From contig CM075765.1 of assembly GCA_037974665.1 (NCBI GenBank), positions 4,345,501 to 4,409,500 of the forward strand: DNA of 64,000 nucleotides, written 5' to 3'. The stretch is from Ehretia macrophylla. Lineage: Eukaryota; Streptophyta; Magnoliopsida; Boraginales; Ehretiaceae. Shown one piece after another: positions 10,759-21,572 of this stretch; position 1 is the first letter of the stretch, and each line of letters begins with the position of its first letter. A model generated the notes under the pieces. That model worked only from the letters and a program-made list of their open reading frames with translations. It was not told the origin of the DNA and ran no database searches. The translations under genes and the position numbers were made by a program.

Positions 10759-13700
10759 CTATAAAGGAAAACCAGAAGGATACTCCTTGGGATTTCTTCT
10801 GATGGCTTCTCTAAGTGATGATTCTTGTTCACGAAGATTGGATGGAGGAACATCATAGACATCCGAGAAAAGATCCTTCAACGGAAGGTTTTCAATACCT
10901 TCCGCAACTTGAATTGCGTGTAATATCTGCAGCACGTGTTATGGGTTAGACTTGAGGAGAGAAATCAACAAATTATTGCGCGTTACAGAAGTGTTCTTGC
11001 ACGGATGTACCAGAAATAGATGAGAAACAATAATACATATGCAGGCAGTAAATGGGAAGGTGAAGGAAATTATGGAAGGGGAAAAAAATCTAGCATGAAG
11101 TTAGAATTCAACCTGTTTCCTGACGTTGCTTTGAAGTTCTGAATCAGCCTGAGCACTCCACCAACCTTCCCTTTCAATCCATTTCCTAAACTTCGCTACA
11201 GGGTCGCGCGCTGTTTTCCACCACTGAATTTCATCAACTGGACGATATTTTGAGGAATCATCTGATGTTGAGTGATGGCCTGCTCTGTATGTAAGAGCCT
11301 ATTGATGGAAAGAGGTCAATGTATAAAGCACACATGATCTATAAAATCTGAAATCCCAGGCAAAAGCTAGAAGAATCTGGCATCACCTCAATTAGAATAG
11401 GTCTCTGTTCACTGATGGCCATTCTGCGAGCTGCCTGAACAGCATTATAAATAGCAAGAGCATCATTGCCATCCACACGGATGCTACGAATGCCATATGC
11501 CTGCCCTCTAACAACAACACCATCGCCTGTGAATGATTTTGAGTTTGTCATCAGACTGCAATAAGAAAACTTTCAATATGAGAACAGGGAAGGGAATATT
11601 GATACTTCGAAATTGATCTTCGACGGGAGTACTGATGGCCCATCCATTGTTTCGGCAAAAAAATATTACAGGCACCTCCGAAACGGCTGCAAAGTTCAAA
11701 GCAGCATGGAAGTCTGCCTGAAATTAAGGAATGTATTAGAAACTAGACAAACTAAAGGAAGATCATAGAGGTTCCACCGACACATAACCCCTTCCCTTGT
11801 GTCTTTGCGTGCTGTATCATACAACTTTCAAAAGAACTTTCCAAGTCCAAGAGCATAAGCTGATAGATGAATATGTACTCATGCCAAGGCCCTCATGGAA
11901 AAGGAATTAAATATAATAGCTGCAAGCAGAAAACAAGTAGAAACCAACAAAAAGAAGGGGAAAAAACAAGAAAGAGAAAAATCTATTACTAACATGGACA
12001 AGATCAGAAAGTATGAAGCACCAAAGAAACTTAACTATTATTACTACATAAGGAGGTTATTTGTGTTGTAAATTCAATACAGATCTGCTGGGCAAAAAGT
12101 ATCTGATATGCCCTCGTAAGATAAAGGAAAAGACTTGGATACAAACCAGGAAGCATGAACCTCCTCCAAACTGCTGACTTGTTCTCCACAAAGTGTGATA
12201 TATCATTGATCATCATATGACTTGCACACGCTCATTTAATACATGGCACATGATGGAGATGACAAGTCAGCTGTTAGTATAAGTTATCCTACCCTATCAA
12301 CTTTCTACTCTACCCTTACATGCCCTATAAAATCAGTTCTTGTACCCTACCCGTTTGCTCCTTCCTAAGGATGTTAATGTTATTACACAAAATATAGGAG
12401 AGGTCATTACAAGTTATCCTTCTATGTTGTCTTTTTCTTTCATTATTAACAACTCAAAAAGGGAGCACGGCCAGTTGTATGCTTAGATATTTAGATGCAT
12501 GTGTTTCATATGTAAATGCATTTTCTTCCCATCAAAGCTATGGATGGAGAGTAAAACCTGTAAACCAGAAAAATAAATTTATCTTTTAAGACAAAATAAT
12601 TTACAAGTAGTACTTTCCATCAAAAGCTTTCTTGAGTTAGCTTTCTTATTCATCGGGCAAAGTAGTGCAGCAGCCAAATAAGATTGTAAAAGACAGGATT
12701 TGCGTACAAATAATGTATGGTAAGGGTTTTTCCTGGAGAGTAGTCCACAGAATTAAATTTAACCACGTAATAGTGTAACATGGAGTTCCAGTCCATTAAC
12801 AGTATACATAGATATTATATAACTAATGCATGGAAACAACAATTATATCAAACAATGAATTATATGCAATTACACCATTTGCTATACTTGATTCTAAGAA
12901 ATTAACTTAAGTTAAAGTTTATTACCGTGCTAGAGCCTCCATCGCCAAAATAAGTGACAGTGCATGCATCTCTTCCCTCCATCTTTAACCCATAAGCAGC
13001 TCCAACTGCGTGAAGAACTTGAGTTCTGGAACACAATTATGACTTTCAGTCATGAGTTGCTCAGCATCCGGCAAAAAAAATCTAATATACACATAAATAT
13101 ACTCCCAACCACCTATACTAATGGAACATTTTTTTCCCTTTCTTTTTCCTTCTTTCTCACTTCAGACAATTAAAATAAGGATGTGTGTCTTACCCTACTG
13201 TTGATGCAACAGTAAAATAATTGAGCTTGTTAGATCCATAATGGATGGGCATCTGCCTGCCTTTTCCATAGTCAGCTTTGTTTCCAAACAATTGGTTTGC
13301 AAATTCTTGCAGCGTAAATCCCCTCCACAATAGAACTCCAGCTTCCCTATACTGCATGGGAAATATAAGATTTAATGTCTGCAAGAAACTTATTACTATT
13401 CATTTGAAGCAACATTCAAGATTTCCTTTTATGCGGAAAGAGAAGTCCACAATTTTTGGTAGTGAAGGATATGCTTCCTTGGTGGTGTCTTCCTGTTCCT
13501 TCAATACTAGGATAAGCTCTAGTTAATTTAGGAGCTAAGAACTTCTCTAAGGATAATTACAGTATAGAGATCATATGATGCTCCTTTTATTGATTATAAG
13601 TTTTTTATGCACAAAAACAAAATAATTAAGTAAAGTTCATTCTAGAAAATTTCTGCATTATCCTACAGTTATAACTAATTAAACTACTGTTAAGTCTGCT

Positions 13701-16653
13701 TCAACTTCAACTGCAAGAAGGGCAGTAGGGCCACACAACCAAGTCCACGCCAAAAGTACTGCCTTAGATATTAACACGCCAAAAGTACTGCCTTAGTTGT
13801 AGCATCATGCATATAGAAATATAAAGATGTAGGAAGCAAAGGACATGTCTGCGGACAGGGCATTAACCTGGGGAAAGATAAAATCATTCATGTCCAGCGC
13901 TGCTGCAGATGCAATATTGATAGCCTCTTCACCAATTGAAGTGACATAGAAGGAAATCCTTCCTTGCCTTTGTGCCTCATAAAAGATAGTATCCATAGTT
14001 TGAAATGTAAGCATGTCAGTGTACATTTTGATGGCAACCTCTTTATCAACCTGAAGATTCATAGTTGATAACAATACATCACTGACAGATCCATATTTCT
14101 TGAGAGTAAGAATCATTCAACAGGTATACATTTTATCTTTAGCTGGGTACCTTTACAAAATTGTTGCAGATAGGCTGACCATTGTCATCCAGAACCCGGT
14201 AGCATGGAACTCTCTCATTAGCAGATTCAGATATGAACTCTAAATTTGAGGTGAATTTGACCTTTCCTCCAGGAAAATTCAGGGCCTACTTGGAGAAAAG
14301 ACAGAGAAATGATTGACAGAGTCAAAATTGATGTGAGTCACTATGTAAAGTATTAAACTACAGGATGCAAAGAAGGATCTGGACTTAGATATATTCTTAG
14401 ACGTCATAAGCAGCCGCCTGGATTTGGGAGCGCATCTAAACATCAGTGCCATCTCAGATTCTTGTGAAGACCTATTTGGCACTTAAGTCTCCATGAAAAA
14501 CTTTTGTCACTGAAAAATGCTCCTAAACCAATATGCAGTAAACTTTTGGTCACGCTTATATTGTCAAAATATTCTTTCCATATGATATTACAACATTGTT
14601 TTCTGGGTGAATTGACAAACCTTATAAAACATGTTGATGCTTGGCAACAATATGAAGGTTTTCAAGTTCTCTAAAGTTTTGCTAAACAAAAAACATCAGC
14701 ATAAGTTTATTGCCACAAAGCTTTTCATATGTAATTTGGTACATGTATTCTTTTATACGTGATACTAGTTGAAATAAAACTTTCTCACCCTCAGAGTAAA
14801 ATTTTGATAAACTGTGCCTTTGTTTAGAGGATTGAAACTATTGTTGCACTCTTATTGTTAGAATATACACTTGTCCCACATCGAAAAATCACCAACCTCA
14901 AATCTACCATATAAGATCCTGGACTACTCTACCTACCACCAGTTGGTTTTAGAATAGAACTTTAGTTATCTTAACACATATCACAAGACTCCCCCTTTCA
15001 GAGGCAATGTCATTTGGTTTCGTTATTTGCAGCTAGACAAATTCGATAGGACTTGATGCCCCCTTCTCAAAGCCACCAAAATCAATTAGATAAAGGAGAA
15101 TGAACACTGTCAATAGCCAAGATAGAAGTTCTAGACTTCCCTGTGTATTTCCATCTCTAATCAATCCACTAAGATTTTGTTTCTTTTGGAGGGAAAAGTT
15201 GGGAGGGATGGTGGGAGGAGCGGAATGGGTGAAAGAGGGAAAACACATGCCTCCAAGATGTGATCATCTTTGTATATAGCAGAGCATAAATCGTGTTTAC
15301 TGCACGTAACATTTTCTTCTGAATCTTCCTCCACATAGAACATTCCATCATGGGGGTGGGGAGGGTGGATTCTTATCATAAGTATTACAGTACCAATGAA
15401 ATCATATGACTAATCATATCGACATAGCATGTAATACCAAAATATCCAATGAAAGAGATGCACATTTCCGGGTGCAAGATAATCATAAGCTGAAATAAAT
15501 CCAGTCAAACCAATTACAAATTTTAACCCAGAGAGGGAAGTAGTGAGAACTAAGAAGGGGTTCTACTTACCTCAATCCAAGGCTATATAGCTCAATTCGT
15601 CAAACTCGACTTCCATAAGAGATGTCTTTTGAATTCTGTTCGATTTCAGTTCTATCAACCCCAGCTTCAAGAGAATTACTCAATCCTTTAATTTCGCCTC
15701 CTACCGTGCGAGACTACTAGGAGTTATAGTTCTTGTTCTCTTTCAGTAACCTAAGCTTTGATCTTATCTATCTAGAATAGGAACTTGAACCTAATTACCG
15801 TTCCAACTTCCCAACCCTTCCAATGCAATTCTAAACTCTAACAATTACACTTTTTGATGTGCAACTTTATCTACATGTATAACTCAAATACTATAGGCTG
15901 CAGATCAAGGGTTCTTACATCCCATTCAAACCATTTATTATATACGGTCGCACAGAAAACGGATAAATTTATAATTTCACTATTAATTCGAGAATGTTAA
16001 AAGTGCATAGTACACAATTAGAACAGAACTGTTGCTAATTCAGATCTTTGCTGGAATATTGCAATTCATATTTAACTTGTTGTTCACTTGTGCAAATTCT
16101 TAACACATTTCGGAGCTACTGAAGAAAGAAAACTCAGTTGATCTCCTAAAAGAAGCAGGGGAAATGATAATCTAGAGTTTAATAAGCATTGCTGAGAGAT
16201 ACTCAAAACAACACAATGTAATCAATCATCACTGGCAGACAGGGGCAAAGCTACACTAGGCCCAGCGGGGGGCTGCAGCCTCCATTGGGTATAACGTTAA
16301 AAATTCTATGTATTTAAAAAAAAAAATTAAATATCTATGTATTTTTTTATGGGTAAATTAATTAGCCCCACTGAAAAAAAAAAAAAAAAAAAAAATGAAC
16401 TCAGTTGAAAAATTATTTATTTTAGTCCCCTTCTATAAAAATTTCTGGATCCGCCCCGCCCCTGCTGGCAGATGTTCATTTTGGCCAGTGGGGGCAGCAC
16501 AATGTAATCAATCATCACCGGCAGATGTGAATTTCGCCAGTGGGGGTGGGGGCTGCAACGAAAAAAATTGAAAATTCTATGTATTTTTTTTAAAAAAAAA
16601 ATAAAAACTATATATCTATATATTTTTAGTTAAAAAGTTCAATTTAGACTCAC

Positions 16654-16719
<66 letters not shown>

Positions 16720-17239
16720 GCCGAGAGAAGAACTAATGGATCCTCCCTAGTCAATCATACGTAGAGAGAGAGACAGTAACATCTCGAATAATCAATTTAT
16801 GAAAGAATCATAAATTTTGAAGTACTTTAACCAAACTACTCATCTAAACACTTAAAAATAAAAAAAAAGCAAAAAGTGTTTTGGGCGTGAGACGTGACAC
16901 GAAAATATCCCGAAAATAAAAGACATTTAACATCTGCTACAAATCAATAGAGTTAGTTCCACTGAATTTCATTATTACCTCAGAATCTTGAACATCGTCC
17001 ATGGAGTCTACTTGCTTTTCAGCTTCGGTTGATCCCAAACGTCGAAAACCGTAAAGGGTTGGCCTGTTACATGGAATTCCATCTGGTTCGACACCAGCGC
17101 TTGAAGCAGCTGAACATGGAGGTACATGATGCTGATGAAAAAAGCTGATCAAACCCACAAACGCGTTTTTTCTACTAACAACATCTATAAAATTTCTTGA
17201 TTTTGACAAGTAAAGAGCCATCACAACTGTGAATTGCAA
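10759..17239 (-). CDS. BCKDHA: Branched-chain 2-oxoacid dehydrogenase E1 alpha subunit, nine exons
   Basis: This is the thiamine-diphosphate-dependent E1 alpha subunit of the mitochondrial complex that decarboxylates the 2-oxo acids of Leu, Ile and Val. Exons, 5' to 3': 17239-16979, 14285-14151, 14050-13868, 13351-13194, 13025-12926, 11717-11606, 11526-11387, 11298-11113, 10926-10759. They total 1443 nt, giving 480 residues, close to the usual plant length. All introns are GT-AG and the phases agree. The N-terminus (MALYLSKSRNF at Met7) looks like a mitochondrial presequence; Met1 gives the longest frame. Visible motifs are 'YREAGVLLWRGF', the ThDP motif from FGDGG to CRNNGWAIS, and the loop 'AGHHSTSDDSSKYR', which holds the serines phosphorylated by the kinase in animal homologues. 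One oddity is SSTAD where the family usually has SEGD. Intron 1 (2.7 kb) carries several small transposons. The gene appears intact. Confidence 0.95.
13747..13796. repeat. Short tandem repeat in intron 3
   Basis: The 20-base word 'cgccaaaagtactgccttag' occurs twice in a row within intron 3 of the E1 alpha gene, offset by about 29 bp. Confidence 0.8.
14856..14976 (+). mobile_element. TRIM-type solo LTR in intron 1
   Basis: The 121-bp unit starts TGTTAGAATATACACTTG, contains the TRIM-like word TGTCCCACATCG, and ends in TTAACA. The flanks are CTTAT and CATAT, a four-of-five match to a target-site duplication. Only one LTR is present, so a solo LTR left by LTR-LTR recombination is likely. A truncated element is the alternative. 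Confidence 0.6.
16240..16464. mobile_element. hAT-type MITE (225 bp) in intron 1
   Basis: The ends read CAGGGGC and GCCCCTG, flanked on both sides by the exact 8-bp target-site duplication CTGGCAGA (16232-16239 and 16465-16472). The interior holds an A-rich run and a 'tttctggatccgccccg' end, wording common in plant hAT derivatives. It is non-coding. Confidence 0.9.
16490..16656. mobile_element. Partial second copy of the hAT-like segment
   Basis: The words 'cacaatgtaatcaatcatcac' and 'ggcagatg', then 'gggggctgca' and 'aaattctatgtattt', repeat the order seen at 16212-16320 with changes. The copy runs into the (AT) tract and its right end is lost. Confidence 0.6.
16657..16716. repeat. (AT)30 microsatellite
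   Basis: This is an uninterrupted 60-bp AT dinucleotide tract in intron 1 of the E1 alpha gene. It is probably length-polymorphic. Confidence 0.98.
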
Positions 17240-17377
17240 TGAAGTTGATTAAGTGTAATACTGATGGAGTCAAAGTGAATATGTAAATAGGTCTTCACTT
17301 TGATGTTATCAACTACTGACTGCTATGCTGTTGTTGTTTGTTGACCACAAGAGTTGAAGTACGTCTCACTATAAAGG

Positions 17378-17419
17378 ATTTATAATAAACTTATGGGGGT
17401 ATTATTTATTATACACGTG
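17378..17419 (-). promoter_or_regulatory. Putative E1 alpha core promoter: TATA box and G-box
   Basis: On the minus strand a TATAAAT lies at 17384-17378, about 140 nt upstream of the first ATG. A palindromic G-box CACGTG lies at 17414-17419, about 30 nt further upstream. G-boxes bind bZIP and bHLH factors and are common in plant genes responding to ABA, light or starvation. Position and motif are seen; function is inferred. The G-box lies in the segment that is duplicated at 19504-20045. Confidence 0.45.
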
Positions 17420-18574
17420 TACCAGCTGGCAATAATGCAAATGACAAAAACAAAAAATTTTGTCCCCATGCAAAACTCCCGAATCTAATAATATTATAAA
17501 AAAAATTTAATTACTGTGTAATATCAAAATTATTTTAACAAAATGTATTAATAATTTATTATTATTAAATTTATCAAATTCATTCACGTTCTAATACATA
17601 TGGCTCTAATTGAATCGATTATCGGTCAGCATTTGTGAGAAGAAGATATGTATTTAAATTCAAATTTTTTTGTCAATAAATCACAACTGAACCGCTCTAT
17701 TCAGCCTCAAGATAAATTTGTGAAAAGCATTCGATGTGTTTTTCTTAGATTTTTTTTTTGGTCGAAGTGTTTTTTATGCGCAAACATTTATTTTTATTTT
17801 CCCCCTTTTTGTGTCGAAGATGCTCAAACATTGAAGTGCTGGATAACGTGGAGCATAATTTATTATATAAACGTGCAATGGTTGACAATATTTTAAATTG
17901 TGAATACAGTAGAATTTTTTTAAACTAATAATGTTAGAAATACTAAATTCTATTAATTTAGTGAAATATTAATTTATCGATAAATTAATAATATTAATTT
18001 ATAAATATATTTTTAATTTTTTTAGTTTTATAGTAAATATATTATGATTATGATGTCTTTTTTTAAAAAAGTGATTTGTATTTTTTTATTTCAATTTAAA
18101 TAGATAAGTAATGAGAATAAAATATGATATTTAATTTAGTAGGATTAAAACAAAGTTTCTCTAATCTCGTATCCAAGTTCTTGTAGAATTAGGATGAGAA
18201 CTAATTTATCTAATTTTGTATCCTAGATTATCTTATTTTTTTCTATTTAAATAATTAAATATGAGATTCAATTAGATTTGAAGTTCAACAAAAGACAAGC
18301 TATTATTGATTCATATTTTAAGAAAATCTCATAGTCAATTTATTTTGTACTTTTTAGCTAATTATTAATATATGAAATATTTTGGTCAATAAAATACAAA
18401 GGAAATTTTTTAAATATATTATTTTATAATTTTATCGAATTTATCAACTTTTTATACTGGTCTTAAGTTGGGATCGGATATTTTTATTAATTAAAAGAGA
18501 TTATTAATTTATCAAATATTAATTTAAAGAGGTTCTACTGTACTTGCAATAAATCAAGTATCGGTTTGGACTTC
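17385..18574. repeat. Direct duplication copy 1, split by a MITE
   Basis: This segment starts at 'ataaacttatggg' beside the putative TATA box and ends at 'tatcggtttggacttc'. It matches 19504-20045 closely once the 634-bp MITE at 17907-18540 is removed. It includes the G-box and long AT-rich sequence. The open frame at 17648 is not supported as a gene. Confidence 0.9.
17907..18540. mobile_element. Emigrant-like (pogo/mariner) MITE, 634 bp
   Basis: The ends read CAGTAGAATTTTTTTAAA on the left and, from the other strand, CAGTAGAACCTCTTTAAATT on the right, close to the Emigrant terminal repeat family. The target-site duplication is TA (17905-17906 and 18541-18542). The other copy of this locus, at about 20011-20020, has a single TA and no insertion, which confirms both boundaries. 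No transposase frame is present. Confidence 0.92.
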
Positions 18575-18589
18575 TTTTTTGGTGGCAAT

Positions 18590-19475
18590 GGCGAATATTT
18601 TATTAAAAGTAAGATGAACTTATCCAACACCAGTGTTCGCAAATACAAAGTGAAGAGCATTAAACAACCCCATTGGAGGAACAACCATTCAATTCGAGGG
18701 GATAAAACCTAGTCTAACGTTCTTGGCAAGCTAATCTATTACCCCATTTGCCTGACAGCAAATGTGAACTATTCTAACGCTATGATCCCTAGGTAAAAGG
18801 GCCTTAGCATCATTCACAAGGTGCTCAATTGACCAACCCAACGAATACGGAGAGGTGAATCCATTTACCAGTGCAAGGCAGGCGGATTCAATTGATACTT
18901 GAGCCAAATTTTCCCGATTAACCAATATACAGGCTTCTCGAATTGCTAGACTCTCAGCTTGTAATGGCAAATCACAAATTTGCTTCGCAGAACCACGAAT
19001 GAGTTGCCCGCCTTGATCTCGGCATATAGCAATAATTCCTGCTTGATCAGTCTCATAACAGAAGGAAGCATCACAATTAATTGTGGGAAGATTAAAATCT
19101 GACGCAGCTCTTTGCCTTTTAACTGAGTAATCGCCAGATTTTGTATAAGGCCATATGAGTTTATCCTCGATCGCAGCAGTCGTCAGTTGGAGATGTAGGA
19201 TTTTTCCGGCAATTTTTTCATCCAACAAGGATCGAACCAGGTTGTCATCCCACAGTCTAGTATGAGGTTTGATAAGAAGACTAACACTAGAATGGGGAGA
19301 ATCATTAGGGTTTTGGAGATTAAAACAATTTCGAATCCAATGATCATTCCAAATGTTTATCCGACGCCCATTTCCGACACGCTAGAAGGCATTATGTTTG
19401 AGAAATAGCTTTGCCCTTCTGAATGCGTTTCCAACTCCATGAACCACGACTCAAAGATTTAGACGACCATAAGTC
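18590..19475 (-). pseudogene. LINE L1 ORF2 3' fragment (zf-RVT and RNase H)
   Basis: Reading down the minus strand there is a 'VGNGRRINIWNDHWI' segment near 19370, then 'DKLIWPYTKSGDYSVK' (the zf-RVT region of plant LINEs), then an RNase H-like domain starting 'INCDASF' and continuing through 'ESLAIREA'. A 165-codon open frame spans 19228-18731. The zf-RVT and RNase H parts are much closer than in intact elements, so the middle has been deleted. A tryptophan codon position is now TAG at the end of the frame. A short T run at 18575 is consistent with a 3' poly(A) tail. The fragment sits between the two copies of the direct duplication. Confidence 0.8.
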
Positions 19476-19503
19476 TGAATTAGCAATAATGCAAATGACG
19501 ACC

Positions 19504-20045
19504 ATAAACTTATGGGTGTATTATTTATTATACACGTGTACCAGCTGGCAATAATGCAAATGACAAAAACAAAAAATTTTGTCCCCATGCAAAACTCCCG
19601 AATATAATAATATTATAAAAAAAATTTTTAATTACTGTGCAATATCAAAATTATTTTAACAAAATGTATTAATAATTTATTATTATTAAATTTATCAAAT
19701 TCATTCATGTTCTAACACATATGGCTTTAATTAAATCGATTACCGTTCAGCATTTGTGAGAAGAAGATATGTATTTAAATTCAAATTTTTTTGTCAATAA
19801 ATAAGATAAAATTGTGAAAAGCATTCGATATGTTTTTCTTAGATTTTTTTTTTTGGTGGAAGTGTTTTTCTTAGAATTGATTGATGCTCAAACATTTATT
19901 TTTATTTTCCCTCTTTTTGGTCAAAGATGCTCAAACATTGAAGTGCTGGATAACGTGGAGCATAAATTATTATATAAACGTGCAATGGTTGACAACATTT
20001 TAAATTGCGAATACTTGCAATAAATCAAGTATCGGTTTAGACTTC
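19504..20045. repeat. Direct duplication copy 2 with empty MITE site
   Basis: This second copy of the 17385-18574 segment retains the G-box and the same AT-rich blocks. It lacks the Emigrant-like MITE: 'gaatacttgcaataaatc' is continuous here. Confidence 0.9.
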
Positions 20046-20131
20046 GTCTCCACCAAAAAAAGATATTATTAATTGTTTGGAGTTCGACCCAAAAAGAAAA
20101 AAAAGAAAAGAAATTGTCTAGAGTAAATATT

Positions 20132-20548
20132 AGGGTAAATTATTTATTTAGTCTCGTATTTTTAAAATTTGTCTTAATTAAGTCTTTATCTTTCAAAATG
20201 TACTCTTTTAGTCTCGTATTTTTACTATTTATCTCAATTTAATTTTTATATTTCAAAATGTATCATTTTAATCTCATATTTTTACCATTTGTCACAATTT
20301 AGTCTTTATCTTTTAAAATATATCCTTTTAGGCATGTATTTATTTTGTTAGATTTTTGGACGGAAAAATAATAGAGGACTAACATGAACTATAATGACAA
20401 AAATATTGGACTAAAATAGTATATTTTAAATAATAATGATTAAATTAAGATAAATTGTAAAAATATGAGACTAAAAAATTATATTTTAAAAAATAAGAAT
20501 TAAATTAAAATAAATAATAAAAATACAAAACTAAATAAATAAGTTACC
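20132..20548. mobile_element. Mutator-type MITE (417 bp)
   Basis: The terminal inverted repeats are long: the left end 'gggtaaattatttatttag' matches the right end 'ggtaacttatttatttag' read on the other strand. Each arm contains repeats of a roughly 70-bp unit with 'agtctcgtatttttac' and 'tttatctttcaaaat' words. The 9-bp target-site duplication GTAAATATT is exact (20123-20131 and 20549-20557). Long terminal repeats with a 9-bp duplication fit the Mutator-like class. It is non-coding. Confidence 0.9.
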
Positions 20549-20557
20549 GTAAATATT

Positions 20558-21254
20558 CCTTATTGAGCTTTGACTTAAAGTTCAAACTCATGAAAATAAA
20601 TAGAAGTCCAGTGAGAGTTAAAAGATGATAATTCGATTCGTGATGTGACTAGCACTTATTCCAAATCACATCACGTTATAGATTGTAATTTATGTATTTT
20701 ATTATTGTAATTAGTTGCCACATGACTACAAGACCGGCATAGGAGAGTGAGCCAGAGAGATGATTTTTTTTTTTTCACATTGTTTTTCTTGTTCAAAAAT
20801 ATATAATCATGTGTGAGAATTTTTTTGCTAAAAAAAGTGGATTGGGGAAGGTTTAAGTTGTTTTGTACGTATAAAATCATGTGAGCAAGTGCTTAAGCTT
20901 TTTTGTACATAAACAATGTAAGACAAGATTTAAATTTTTTTTGTGTACAAAATAATTGAGGTATAACTATCATTGTTGAATATTAAATCTTTTTAGTATG
21001 AGACCACGTTAAAAATATTGTATTTTTTCTATTGTGCTATTTGCCATCGTGTCCTCATCTCCAATAATACTGGTACAGTACACTGTATGATCAGTTTCAT
21101 TAAGTTGCTAAAATTGGTAATTTCCTCAAGTAATAAACTATTTGTAAATTAAAGGTTCACGGACCCCTTAGGATTAATAGAAACTAAAAATGCAGGATAT
21201 TAATAATAAACGTGTTGCAGAAACAAAGTTATACAAAATTAATAGGTAAGAAAA
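20558..21254. other. AT-rich spacer, no recognised feature
   Basis: No gene or bounded repeat was recognised. The open frames are short and low in complexity. Confidence 0.5.
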
Positions 21255-21572
21255 AAGAGCAAATTTCACTATGTCCCCAATGTTTACATTCACTTTCAAT
21301 TTAATCCCTATTATTTCAAAAGTGACGGTAATAGTCCTCAATATTTACAAAAAAAGTAACACAACGGGTCCTATCTGTTAAATGGGTGTTAAAATCAAGG
21401 GCAAAAATATCTTTTTACTATTCTGTTCTAAAAAAAATTATTTTTCTTCTTTTTTTGCTTTTCTTCACCCTAGACTAAACCACCCACAAGGCCCCCTACC
21501 CCCTCCCCCCCACGGCCCCACCCCTTTTTCCCCAGCCCACCCTACCCTACACTACCCTATCCTGCCCCACTC
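21255..21572 (+). mobile_element. Left arm of a split Mutator-like element
   Basis: The arm opens 'gcaaatttcactatgtcccc' and continues with 'aatgtttacattcactttcaa' and 'tatttcaaaagtgacgg'. The same words, inverted, occur at about 54020-54145. The inner part (21465-21572) is strongly C-rich. A copia element begins at 21573, so the arm is the left half of an element opened by the nested retrotransposons. Confidence 0.75.

Noticed and set aside
13025..13194. Apparent frameshift between exons 4 and 5 of the E1 alpha gene
   Set aside because: Rereading the donor as GTAGG|GTAAG restores the phase, and all nine exons then sum to a multiple of three.
21465..21572. CCCTACCCTA-like tract as interstitial telomeric repeat
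   Set aside because: The units do not follow the plant CCCTAAA repeat; it is better read as the C-rich inner part of the Mutator-like arm.
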